Origin: a virus
Reading direction: 5' to 3' (one strand)
Virus record (IMG/VR): IMGVR_UViG_3300031785_000008
Span: 1 to 46,698 of that record
DNA length: 46,698 bases
The notes beneath the pieces were generated by a model, which was not told the origin of the DNA, searched no databases, and saw only the letters and a list, made by a program, of their open reading frames with translations. The position numbers and the translations under genes are program-made. Below, piece by piece: positions 7,697 through 15,594 of this stretch (positions within the stretch are counted from its first letter, which is position 1; each line of letters begins with the position of its first letter).

Positions 7697-10664
7697 GAGT
7701 ATAAAAATTGTTGTTATAAGCTCCTTCCCATGTCATATATAAAATGTTGGCTGGAGCTGGGTGTTCTGATTTAACTGTTAAGATTGCGTTTGTATTTCTA
7801 GCGTAAATAGGTACTGAATGTAATTTATTGTCTTCACGAATTGCTGCTGTGTTAGCTACATATGTATTGGCATTAGTTACTTCAAATTCTTTCGTAAATA
7901 AATTTTTACCAACTACATTTAATTCTGTTTTATATAAACCGATTGGACCAAATCCAAATTTAACTCTATGGATCATTGTATTTGCTCTGCTATCAGCTCT
8001 ATATGTTTCTCCTTCTACTCGTGTTACATAAATAGTTGGGAGAACAACTTGCATAGTAAATTGATATCCAATAAAAAATGTTTCGTTTGACCAATTACCA
8101 TCTAGTTCTAAATTAGATCCATTAATTGTTATTAAACCATATCTACCTAAGTTGTTTCCCGGGTCTTCATCATAAGCAACTAATTGATTTGTACTTTCTA
8201 GACCAAGTGGTTTAGCTTTTGTAGATTTTTTAGTTGTAGCATTATATGACCAACCACTTGTTTCCATTAAATGATCTAAATGAATCCTACTTCCTGATAT
8301 CAAAGCAGTATTAGCATCCGTCTTTATTGCATATTTAAGTAACTGATCTTTGTTACTTGAACCATTTCTAACAACTACGTATAGATTGTCATCTTGCATA
8401 CAGTGATATTGAATTTCTCCAGTCACTGTCCATTTAAACCAAGCTGCTAATTTTCTTTCTCTAATATTGTCAAAGTATCTATAACCATACAGTGTTGATG
8501 TCCCTTCTTCACTAAAAAATATAACTGAGTTTTCTCTAGAGTTAGATATAAGTTTTAAATCTTTTTCAAATAACCTAGGTACAACTGCACTTTGTTCAAT
8601 AATCTCAGGTTCACCTTCTCTTTGTAGCTGAGCCATCTCAAAGAATCTTGAGAACTTACCAGCGTTATCTAAGAACCCGATAGTAGTACCAAGAGAGATA
8701 GGATTTGTAGCAAAGTTAAAGTTGTAAGTAGAAAGAGCATTGATCTTAGCGGTGGTTGGGCTGAACACGTCACTATCTGTAGTGAGCATGAATTGTTGAT
8801 TTTTTGAAAATAGAATTAGACCTGTATTAGTTTGGATTCCGTCGTATAAAATTGCAGGGTATTCTGAACTAGCTGCTATATCTATAGGGTCACTAGCTAT
8901 AAGTTGTATAGCTGACTTAGCAAAGAAATTTGTAAAGTCTCCGGGACGAGACATAACTATATTTTCATCAGCTAATATTGCAAATCTGTTTCTAAAAAAC
9001 AGCATCTTGTTTATTTCTTTACCAACAAATGATGGTTCTGGATTAGTTACATCATCACCAACTAAAGCATCATCCCATTGTGGAGCTGAAGAAGTTACAT
9101 TACCACTAGCAGTAGTAACTGTGTAAGAAGATCCATCTAATTCAGTCAATCTAAAGTTACCGTCAGCAGTTCTTATAAGAGCTATTGGCATAGTTGACCT
9201 TTTAAGTCTTATCTTTCTTCCGGGTTTAGCACATTCTTCCCATGTACCTTCACCATCTTTATCATTATTTCCAAAGAATTTTACAAAATGATTATCTTCA
9301 TCTGCCTCACTATTTACTATTTCTATTACCATTCCATGTTTACATTGTGAAGGTAGGTCTCCTACATCATTCACTTTGCCTGCTACTACATTTAATAGTT
9401 CTCCTACAGGAGTAGAGGCGTTAAATGCTGATGATTGTTTTATATGTAATCCCGTACCAATAGTCGTTATATCACTATTAGTAAAATTACCATCAGCTAT
9501 TATTGCTGTTCTGATATCACCGAGAATACTCTCAGCAGTAATAGTTGTTTCAGTATCGAATGGTGTAGGGTTAGGTCTGACTAAAGCAAGGTTAGCTTGT
9601 ACTTTTGATTCACTGGTTGCTTCTATTTCTACTTTATAGTAAGCGTCTTTCATAAATACATAAAAGTAATCACCAGTTAGCCAGCCTTCTCCGCCATGTA
9701 ATAAGTCGTATGTAGTTGTATATCTAGCCTGATATGTAGTTGTCTGAGTATTACCAGAACCTTCTGTATAAGGAACTGACTGACCAGTTGTAGCTATACG
9801 GAAGTATAAATTTTTTCTTCCAGTTTGACTGCCTTGGTTAGATGAATTAAATATATTAACTGTGTAGCTATAGTTTGTATCTGATTCGTTTCCGTTAGCT
9901 AAAGTTCCACCAGTAGCACCGTCGTCAGTTAAGCTTGTACCAGTACTAATGCTAAATATTCGAGTACCTACATTAGGTGCAAAAGCGTCTCTACCATCAC
10001 CAGCGTTAGTACCACATCTACCATTAGGACTGTTACCTCTATCAGCATGTGTCCTCATGTAGTTGTTTGTATCACAATAGTTATTGCTATTGTTGACCAT
10101 AGTTACATTGATACGTGTAGCTGTCGTGACTGTCGAAATATTTGTGTTGTCAAAAATGTTTAACGCATACTGTTTTGCATAACTAATACTTTTTAACTCA
10201 ACAAAAATTTCTTTCCCAAAATTCGTGTCTGGTTCTGTAAGAGTATCCATCTCAACAGTTTTAGTTCTGTTGTTAAGATAAGTGAAATCATTTAGGGTTA
10301 GTGTCTGGATATCTTCATCACCTGTATGAGTCAGGTAATTACTATTTCCGATACCATCAACAACATTTTTTTCTGCACCTGTTAAACAGTCCCATATTCT
10401 GACTGTTCCATCTCTATGTATTTGTCCTATGTATTGTTCATTCTCATCTCGGTAGTAGTGAAACCATCTACCATTTAATGAAGAATTTTTTGTTCCATCA
10501 GATAAAGAAGCCACAAACTTTCCTGCTGGTCTCTTCAATAATCCTTGTGCAATATCAGGTAAAGCGTTAACCATATCTTTAACCTGACCGGGAACTTTAT
10601 ATTCATCAGGTTGTTGTGATATACCCTGAGTTAAATTTGGAATAGTTTGTGTAACGTTTGCCAT
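7689..10664 (-). CDS. Tail tubular protein B (gp12-like nozzle)
   Basis: A 991-aa protein with the typical N-terminus of the family (IPNLTQGISQQPDEYKVPGQ) and the following MVNALPDIAQGLLKRPAGKF block. Gp12 proteins form the six-bladed nozzle of the short tail. A Thr/Asn/Gly-rich insertion (residues about 150-320) makes it longer than T7 gp12 (794 aa). The later part keeps the NKMLFFRNRFAILADENIVMS region of the propeller. The start overlaps the tail tube A stop as TAATG. Confidence 0.92.
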   Translation of the reverse strand: MANVTQTIPNLTQGISQQPDEYKVPGQVKDMVNALPDIAQGLLKRPAGKFVASLSDGTKNSSLNGRWFHYYRDENEQYIGQIHRDGTVRIWDCLTGAEKNVVDGIGNSNYLTHTGDEDIQTLTLNDFTYLNNRTKTVEMDTLTEPDTNFGKEIFVELKSISYAKQYALNIFDNTNISTVTTATRINVTMVNNSNNYCDTNNYMRTHADRGNSPNGRCGTNAGDGRDAFAPNVGTRIFSISTGTSLTDDGATGGTLANGNESDTNYSYTVNIFNSSNQGSQTGRKNLYFRIATTGQSVPYTEGSGNTQTTTYQARYTTTYDLLHGGEGWLTGDYFYVFMKDAYYKVEIEATSESKVQANLALVRPNPTPFDTETTITAESILGDIRTAIIADGNFTNSDITTIGTGLHIKQSSAFNASTPVGELLNVVAGKVNDVGDLPSQCKHGMVIEIVNSEADEDNHFVKFFGNNDKDGEGTWEECAKPGRKIRLKRSTMPIALIRTADGNFRLTELDGSSYTVTTASGNVTSSAPQWDDALVGDDVTNPEPSFVGKEINKMLFFRNRFAILADENIVMSRPGDFTNFFAKSAIQLIASDPIDIAASSEYPAILYDGIQTNTGLILFSKNQQFMLTTDSDVFSPTTAKINALSTYNFNFATNPISLGTTIGFLDNAGKFSRFFEMAQLQREGEPEIIEQSAVVPRLFEKDLKLISNSRENSVIFFSEEGTSTLYGYRYFDNIRERKLAAWFKWTVTGEIQYHCMQDDNLYVVVRNGSSNKDQLLKYAIKTDANTALISGSRIHLDHLMETSGWSYNATTKKSTKAKPLGLESTNQLVAYDEDPGNNLGRYGLITINGSNLELDGNWSNETFFIGYQFTMQVVLPTIYVTRVEGETYRADSRANTMIHRVKFGFGPIGLYKTELNVVGKNLFTKEFEVTNANTYVANTAAIREDNKLHSVPIYARNTNAILTVKSEHPAPANILYMTWEGAYNNNFYTRV

Positions 10665-11281
10665 TATCTAATAAGTGCTTTGTAAGGTTGATAAGATCTA
10701 TAATTACTTTCATGTGGAAATCCAAAGAAAGTATGATCTCCTTGTTCGCAATCATATTCTTTAGCAGACGCTAGAGTTTTTGCTTCTTCTAATTGAAGCA
10801 GAGTTACTAAATCTTGATTAGAAACAACTTGAGTAGCTGCTCTAACTGAAGCTCTAGCAATTATGTAGCGTTGTATTGCTGAAGGAATATCCTCGAAGTC
10901 AAATAAATAAGTAACATCAAAATATAAATCATGCGAAAAAACATCAGTGTGTTCTACTTTATCATAAAGCTTTCCATTTCTTTTAACAACATCTCTAGTT
11001 CTGTCGTATAGTCCATCACTTACGTCGAATCGTAAATAGTTATTTGGTATTAAAAAATTACCATTACTATCAGGTGATCTAACTAGATGCTCTTCCTGAT
11101 TAAAATGCCAGCCTTCATTCTGTACATCTTTAGTTACTTCCATTAATAGGTTGTGTACTAAAGCTATTTCTGGATCTTGTAAAGCAGTAAGATTTATTGT
11201 TGTTATAGGTGATTGACCAATGCTACCCAAAATAGAGTTCACTGCGGATAGTTCGGTATCGGTGTTTAATTGAGTAGTCAT
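10664..11281 (-). CDS. Tail tubular protein A (gp11-like adaptor)
   Basis: A 205-aa protein, MTTQLNTDTELSAVNSILGS, the typical start of the gp11 adaptor that joins portal and nozzle. The open frame extends further upstream, but only through the capsid terminator and the end of the capsid gene, so the ATG at 11281 is the start. The ATG follows directly on the oligo-T run of that terminator, leaving no room for a Shine-Dalgarno sequence after the hairpin. Its stop overlaps the tail tube B start as TAATG. Confidence 0.9.
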   Translation of the reverse strand: MTTQLNTDTELSAVNSILGSIGQSPITTINLTALQDPEIALVHNLLMEVTKDVQNEGWHFNQEEHLVRSPDSNGNFLIPNNYLRFDVSDGLYDRTRDVVKRNGKLYDKVEHTDVFSHDLYFDVTYLFDFEDIPSAIQRYIIARASVRAATQVVSNQDLVTLLQLEEAKTLASAKEYDCEQGDHTFFGFPHESNYRSYQPYKALIR

Positions 11282-11307
11282 AAAAAAAAAGGGGAGCCGA
11301 AGCTCCC
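11282..11307 (-). terminator. Intrinsic terminator after the capsid gene
   Basis: Read on the minus strand this is GGGAGC-TTCG-GCTCCC, a 6-bp GC stem closed by a UUCG tetraloop, followed by C and then nine T. It lies 18 bases after the capsid stop and ends exactly at the start codon of the next gene. T7 has its only major terminator at the same place, after gene 10. Confidence 0.92.
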
Positions 11308-11324
11308 GTATAAAAAAATAAAAA

Positions 11325-12488
11325 TTAAGCGTTTGCAGGGTATGAAGTACCGAATGCTGTTGGTGCTGTTGCTCCAACATAAAGCTCAACTGCTGCTGCT
11401 GGGTTTAGGAAATCTGCCCCCATAGCCATGCGACCTAATATCACATCGCCTTGGTATACCACGGACACATCTCCAGAAGTTACCTGAACCTGTGGTCCAA
11501 TAGCTTCTACAACTCCGGCTGCCTCTTTCTGGAAAATTAATCCAGCAGATTTAGCGAAGTCTGTGCTGTTACCGTAGTTGTTGTTAAGTCCTGTAACTGA
11601 AGCTCTGCCGTCAGCAAGTGCTGTTCCGACATGTGAACCTAAGTTAGAAGGAGATGTCTCACCTGTAGTTCCGCCATAAGCTACACCATGCTTAGAAAGG
11701 AATGGGATGTTCATTGACTTGTAGATCTTGATGCCTGCAATTTCAATGATTCCATTACCTGACTGTAATGCTGAACCTTGAACGTCTCTGTTGATAAGAC
11801 CGTTAGAACCTATGTCCTGTATAAGTGCGTAGTACTGACGAGGGTTTAGTACAGCTACTCTGCCGCCACTAGAAACTCCTTTTTCGTCAAGAGCTGCTGC
11901 TGCATCATAGAAAGCATTAACTAAGTTGCCTGCGTTGTAAGCATCAGAATCATTAGTTGTTGATCCAACTCTGATCTGTGTTCCACCGGGCTCTACGAAG
12001 TTAGTCTTAGATACAGGAGAAGCCTGTCTTGCACCTTTTGCAATAGCTCTGAAGATGAGTCTGTCATACTTCTCTGCTAATGCGTATCCAATCTTCTTGG
12101 AAATCTCGCCCCTCAATTCAAAATGCGCAAGTGTTTCATCAAGCTCATACACGAAGGCTGAACTGATTAATAGGTCGTCGCATGTAATTGTTTTTTCAGC
12201 TACTGGAGGTGCTCCGTCGCTGTTACCGAGAATGCTGTTTCCGGGTGTATGGAACTCCGCAGTTGTTCTACCTGTGTAGATGAACTGAAGACTCTTTCCA
12301 TTCTTGAGTGTTCTCTTCATTACCAAGTCACGAGCAATAGACTCATGCTGGAAGCCTTTGAACATCTCACCACTGAACAGCTTTAAGTACAATGCTCTAG
12401 CGTCACCGGCACTATTTAACTGACCCTGACGAGTAAGTTGTGCCTTTAATGGAGCTTGAGCTGTCGTATATTGCGTTTGCTGTGCCAT
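11325..12488 (-). CDS. Major capsid protein (gp10-like)
   Basis: A 387-aa major head protein of the T7-like cyanophage type. It starts MAQQTQYTTAQAPLKAQL and contains the HK97-fold landmarks RALYLKLFSGEMFKGFQH, a P-loop-like EFHTPGNSILG and the C-terminal ADFLNPAAAVELYVG. It is preceded by a 186-base untranslated leader with hairpins and a tRNA-like element, and followed by a strong terminator, so its mRNA has defined ends. No Shine-Dalgarno sequence is visible before the ATG; the leader is A/T-rich there. Confidence 0.93.
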   Translation of the reverse strand: MAQQTQYTTAQAPLKAQLTRQGQLNSAGDARALYLKLFSGEMFKGFQHESIARDLVMKRTLKNGKSLQFIYTGRTTAEFHTPGNSILGNSDGAPPVAEKTITCDDLLISSAFVYELDETLAHFELRGEISKKIGYALAEKYDRLIFRAIAKGARQASPVSKTNFVEPGGTQIRVGSTTNDSDAYNAGNLVNAFYDAAAALDEKGVSSGGRVAVLNPRQYYALIQDIGSNGLINRDVQGSALQSGNGIIEIAGIKIYKSMNIPFLSKHGVAYGGTTGETSPSNLGSHVGTALADGRASVTGLNNNYGNSTDFAKSAGLIFQKEAAGVVEAIGPQVQVTSGDVSVVYQGDVILGRMAMGADFLNPAAAVELYVGATAPTAFGTSYPANA

Positions 12489-12641
12489 GATTAATGGTAA
12501 AAATTAAAGGTATATATTGTCGTTCCTAACGTTAGAATTGTTGCAGTCTTAATTGGTCTAACGTGAGACTGGCACGTTTTGTGGTCTTTTCCCACCGTCG
12601 ACGGGTAAAAGGTATCCTCCTCAGAGGGCTTTTCCCAAATT
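12489..12641 (-). promoter_or_regulatory. Capsid mRNA leader with hairpins
   Basis: Non-coding leader between the tRNA-like element and the capsid ATG. On the minus strand it holds an ACGTTAGA...TCTAACGT stem (12529-12564, 8 bp, 20-base loop) that contains the palindrome CTAACGTTAG, another 10-bp palindrome CCGTCGACGG (near 12595-12604), and a CCTC-TG-AGG mini-hairpin. A 75-aa open frame crosses it but has no family resemblance and poor context. Role inferred: mRNA stability or translation control of the most abundant virion protein. Confidence 0.5.
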
Positions 12642-12688
12642 GAATAGGGAGGAGTCGAACCTCCCCTAGGTCACCTATTTGACTATTC
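12642..12688 (-). ncRNA. tRNA acceptor/T-arm minihelix-like element 1
   Basis: Read on the minus strand: 5' GAATA (12688-12684), an 18-base insert, GGGAGG, loop TTCGACT, CCTCCC, then TATTC (12646-12642). The loop matches the tRNA T-loop consensus TTCRANY with the closing G-C pair. The GAATA/TATTC stem stacks directly on the T-stem, giving 11 continuous base pairs. The insert is far too short for D and anticodon arms, so this is not a tRNA gene. It overlaps the end of a 17-aa ORF and lies at the head of the capsid leader. RNase P minimal substrates have this shape; a processing role is an inference. Confidence 0.6.
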
Positions 12689-12728
12689 TTGTGTAAGCAA
12701 CGCCACGATATACGAAAGTAACTTTCAT
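12675..12728 (-). CDS. 17-aa micro-ORF upstream of capsid
   Basis: ATG at 12728 preceded by a good ribosome site (GGAGATAACCATG), encoding MKVTFVYRGVAYTRIVK and then TAG. The sequence resembles the start of the short cyanobacterial DUF4278 proteins (MKLTYRGVSYE-type). Few genes in this genome have so clear a Shine-Dalgarno sequence, which supports translation despite the length. It could be a leader peptide, because it ends inside the minihelix element, or a remnant of a longer DUF4278 gene. Confidence 0.5.
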   Translation of the reverse strand: MKVTFVYRGVAYTRIVK

Positions 12729-12761
12729 GGTTATCTCCATATACTAAGCCCCGTTCCATGC

Positions 12762-13205
12762 TTAGTCGTCATGCGTCCCGTGAGGGATGAACGGACGTTC
12801 TATAGATTCTGCGGTTACTGATGCAAAACTTAGAGTTACTCGTGGTGTTAGTACAACTGGAGTATGATAAATACCTTTAGGTATGTAGAGATACTCTCCC
12901 GGAACTAACGTAACCCATTCATTTTCTATAAAGTATTTCACGCTACCTATTGCTTGTATTATTAATACATCATCTTCATCTTTATGTTTCCCAAAGGTAG
13001 GACTATCAGAAGTTAATGATACATAAACGTGCATGTCACCTTCATCACTAAGCACTTCATCATATGCTTTTTGTAGTGTATTAGGTCTGTAATCGTTATG
13101 TAATACGAATGTAGTACCTAAGATTGTTGCAGTGTTACTATGAACTTCATAATTTAATTTATCAATTACATCAGCCCAACTAATCTGACTGCATATTTTG
13201 TACAT
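12762..13205 (-). CDS. Cupin / JmjC-like protein, putative Fe(II) oxygenase
   Basis: A 147-aa protein from the ATG at 13205; an in-frame GTG at 13244 would add 13 residues. The N-terminus MYKICSQISWADVIDKLNYE resembles cyanobacterial and phage cupins. The core GKHKDEDDVLIIQAIGSVKYFI, a GEYLYIPKGIYHTP turn and a final TLSFASV strand give a jelly roll with a possible HxD...H metal triad. It lies between psbA with its 42-aa partner and the capsid. Substrate unknown. A cupin without catalysis is the alternative. Confidence 0.6.
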   Translation of the reverse strand: MYKICSQISWADVIDKLNYEVHSNTATILGTTFVLHNDYRPNTLQKAYDEVLSDEGDMHVYVSLTSDSPTFGKHKDEDDVLIIQAIGSVKYFIENEWVTLVPGEYLYIPKGIYHTPVVLTPRVTLSFASVTAESIERPFIPHGTHDD

Positions 13206-13261
13206 CTTTATTATAAGTAGGTGGATACCAATGCCGTGAGACACCGGATATGATAAAGATA

Positions 13262-13390
13262 TTAGTTATCAGAGTTATCGTTGTCAGAAAGTTCTTTATC
13301 AGTTTCTTTCTTTTTTTCCTCTTCTTCATTAACTAAAAAACGGGTGACGGTTGCTCTTCCGAATCCGCCACCTTCAGATTGGTGTGACAT
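13262..13390 (-). CDS. Small acidic protein, 42 aa, coupled to psbA
   Basis: ATG at 13390 overlaps the psbA stop as TAATG. The product is [20 protein letters not shown] followed by a Glu/Lys/Asp-rich tail ending SDNDNSDN. The Gly-rich GFGRATVTRFLV block looks conserved-type, and the tail is probably disordered. Tight coupling to psbA suggests co-expression. No function can be assigned. Confidence 0.7.
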   Translation of the reverse strand: MSHQSEGGGFGRATVTRFLVNEEEEKKKETDKELSDNDNSDN

Positions 13391-14469
13391 TATCCTATTG
13401 ATGGTGCTGTTAGTGCTACCTTGGTTGACTCAGCAGAAGCTAAATCAAGAGGGAAGTTGTGAGCGTTACGCTCGTGCATTACCTCGAAGCCAAGGTTGGC
13501 TCTGTTTAATACATCTGCCCATGTTGGAATTACTTTTCCATTAACATCTACGACTGACTGGTTAAAGTTAAAACCGTTAAGGTTGAAAGCCATAGTGCAG
13601 ATTCCCATGGAGGTAAGCCATATGCCAACCACTGGGAAAGTACCAAGGAAAAAATGTAGAGCACGAGAATTATTGAAAGAAGCATATTGAAATATCAATC
13701 TCCCAAAGTACCCGTGTGCAGCGACAATATTATATGTCTCTTCATCTTGCCCAAACTTGTAGCCATAGTTCTGCGATACGTCCTCTGTCGTTTCTTTAAT
13801 AAGTGAGGAAGTAACCAGACTTCCGTGCATAGCAGCGAAAAGAGCTCCACCGAATACCCCAGCAACACCAGCCATATGGAATGGGTGCATGAGGATATTA
13901 TGCTCGGCTTGGAATACGAACATAAAGTTAAAAGTACCAGAGATACCAAGAGGCATACCATCACTGAAACTCCCCTGCCCAAAAGGGTAGACAAGAAACA
14001 CTGCTAGTGCTGCTGATACTGGAGCTGTGTATGCTACAAAGATCCAAGGTCTCATGCCAAGACGGTATGAGAGTTCCCATTGTCTTCCTGCATAAGCCAG
14101 TACTCCTATTAAGAAGTGGAAGATAATGAGCTGATAAGGTCCGCCGTTGTATAACCACTCGTCTAAAGTGCCAGCTTCCCAAATCGGGTAAAAGTGCAAT
14201 CCTATTGCGTTGGAGCTAGGGACTACTGCTCCAGATATAATGTTGTTTCCGTACAACAACGAGCCTGATACTGGCTCACGTATGCCGTCGATGTCCACTG
14301 GTGGGGCAGCGATAAAGGCGAGTATAAAACATGTAGTGGCTGCTAGTAAGCAAGGTATCATAAGGACACCAAACCATCCCACGTAGAGACGGTTCTGTGT
14401 ACTTGTGACCCACTCGCAAAACTTCTGCCAGTTGCTACTGCTTTCTCTAGTTAGTGAGATTGCAGCCAT
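13390..14469 (-). CDS. psbA: Photosystem II reaction centre protein D1
   Basis: A full-length 359-aa D1 protein. The redox and ligand residues are present: Asp61, His118, Tyr161 (Tyr[10 protein letters not shown]), Asp170, His190 ([10 protein letters not shown]), His198, and His332/Glu333/His337/Asp342/Ala344 in [14 protein letters not shown] 15-residue C-terminal extension after Ala344 is normally removed on maturation. Residue 130 is Gln (GRQWELS), the low-light D1:1 type in cyanobacteria. There is no intron or frameshift. The gene overlaps hli upstream and a 42-aa ORF downstream by TAATG. It replaces damaged host D1 in thylakoids during infection, a well-established cyanophage strategy. 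Confidence 0.98.
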   Translation of the reverse strand: MAAISLTRESSSNWQKFCEWVTSTQNRLYVGWFGVLMIPCLLAATTCFILAFIAAPPVDIDGIREPVSGSLLYGNNIISGAVVPSSNAIGLHFYPIWEAGTLDEWLYNGGPYQLIIFHFLIGVLAYAGRQWELSYRLGMRPWIFVAYTAPVSAALAVFLVYPFGQGSFSDGMPLGISGTFNFMFVFQAEHNILMHPFHMAGVAGVFGGALFAAMHGSLVTSSLIKETTEDVSQNYGYKFGQDEETYNIVAAHGYFGRLIFQYASFNNSRALHFFLGTFPVVGIWLTSMGICTMAFNLNGFNFNQSVVDVNGKVIPTWADVLNRANLGFEVMHERNAHNFPLDLASAESTKVALTAPSIG

Positions 14470-14660
14470 TAAAATACACCCGGAATAATTTGACCGGTTG
14501 TTACGTAGGCTCCTAGAGCTGCTACGAAGCCAAGCATTGCTGCCCAGCCATTAAATCTTTCTGCTTCTGGTGTCATAATTGGTTGTTTAGGTAATACCTG
14601 TATAGGTGGTTCGTAAGGGTATTCGTTAGCTAATAACGTATCTAGATCTTGAGTTTTCAT
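14469..14660 (-). CDS. hli: High-light-inducible protein
   Basis: A 63-aa protein with one membrane helix carrying the chlorophyll-binding Hli motif [20 protein letters not shown] and ending [10 protein letters not shown], as in phage and marine cyanobacterial Hlips. The first 30 residues are a polar extension. Hlips protect photosystem II and bind free chlorophyll under stress. The gene is coupled by TAATG overlaps to the 45-aa gene upstream and to psbA downstream, so photosystem protection and D1 replacement are expressed together. Confidence 0.95.
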   Translation of the reverse strand: MKTQDLDTLLANEYPYEPPIQVLPKQPIMTPEAERFNGWAAMLGFVAALGAYVTTGQIIPGVF

Positions 14661-14797
14661 TAGAAGTTTCCTTTGAAAGCTTCCTCTATAGCTTTGTTTC
14701 GAGCATCAACAGCTCTTACATGTTTAGATGCAGGAGATACATTCTCCTTTTTCGTCATGTATTTTTTAATTTTTTTTAAAACTTTTTTATGTACCAT
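14660..14797 (-). CDS. Small basic protein, 45 aa
   Basis: Open frame from ATG at 14797, two bases after the scaffold stop, to a TAA overlapping the hli start. The N-terminus MVHKKVLKKIKKYMTKKENV is strongly basic, followed by SPASKHVRAVDARNKAIEEAF. An internal ATG at residue 14 is an alternative start. The tight packing supports it. Function unknown. Confidence 0.65.
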   Translation of the reverse strand: MVHKKVLKKIKKYMTKKENVSPASKHVRAVDARNKAIEEAFKGNF

Positions 14798-14799
14798 AG

Positions 14800-15594
14800 T
14801 TAAAAATTCAGATCTGAGTTGTTTAGTTTTTCTACGACGTCAGCTCTGTAAGCTGGATCATTGTCATAGCGTGGGTCTCCCATAGCTGCTACAAGCTCTG
14901 CCTGAGATCTAAATACATCTCCAGCAGAGGAGGGAGCACGTCCTTGTAGCATGCGTCCTTCATAGCCATTGGCTTCTTGGTACGCTGATTGTAATCCTTG
15001 AAAAGCAATTCCAATAGCTGCTGGATTACCAGAGTCAACTACTGAATCGAAGGCATCAATTTGTCTGTCTCCTAAATTGCTGGCAGCCCACTCAATTACT
15101 TGGTTGTAATTAGATTCACCGCCTGCTGCATTCATAACGCTATTGACTTGAGCTTCAGACATCTCCGCAGCTTGTGCTGTATTGACTTGTCCATTCTCAT
15201 ACATTTCCATATAAGCACTAACCAAATCTTGGCTACTCATTTCAGAAAACCTTTCAATAGTTTCTTCACTTAGCGTGCCATCGTTTGCATAATACTCATC
15301 TGATGCTTCGTTAATCAAACTGACCGCAGGAGCATACGGAGATACCTCTTCATCGCCTTCTTCTTCTTCTGCATATCCTTCGTCACTTTCTTCGTAGTCT
15401 GTTTCTTCTTCTTGTCCAAGTTTTTTCTGTAATGATAAGTAAGCTGACTCTAATTCTTCAGCGTTTTTATATTTACCAGCTAGTAATCCTTCTTGTTCTG
15501 CTACTAACTGTTCTCCTACCTCAAGAGAGTTTTGTTCCTCTGCGGAAAGAACCTCTGTTTCAGGAGTGTTATCATACGAATATGTTTCTGCCAT
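14800..15594 (-). CDS. Capsid assembly scaffolding protein (gp9-like)
   Basis: A 264-aa, very acidic protein between the portal and the capsid group, the place of T7 gene 9. It contains KYKNAEELESAYLSLQKKLGQ, a common scaffold motif, then an Asp/Glu stretch (about residues 65-85) and a helical C-terminal part. Such proteins guide procapsid assembly and leave before DNA packaging. The start follows the portal stop directly. Confidence 0.85.
   Translation of the reverse strand: MAETYSYDNTPETEVLSAEEQNSLEVGEQLVAEQEGLLAGKYKNAEELESAYLSLQKKLGQEEETDYEESDEGYAEEEEGDEEVSPYAPAVSLINEASDEYYANDGTLSEETIERFSEMSSQDLVSAYMEMYENGQVNTAQAAEMSEAQVNSVMNAAGGESNYNQVIEWAASNLGDRQIDAFDSVVDSGNPAAIGIAFQGLQSAYQEANGYEGRMLQGRAPSSAGDVFRSQAELVAAMGDPRYDNDPAYRADVVEKLNNSDLNF

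Noticed and set aside
12642-12688. A normal tRNA gene
   Set aside because: T-arm and acceptor-like pairing are present, but there is no room for D and anticodon arms and no anticodon; the same holds for 30883-30925.
12532-12759. 75-aa minus-strand frame over the capsid leader
   Set aside because: It covers the structured leader, ignores the good ribosome site of the 17-aa ORF in another frame, and its translation has no family resemblance.
13695-14182. Extra minus-strand frames inside psbA (73 and 99 aa)
   Set aside because: They are out-of-frame shadows of an intact psbA with its complete set of ligands; no starts or overlaps support them.
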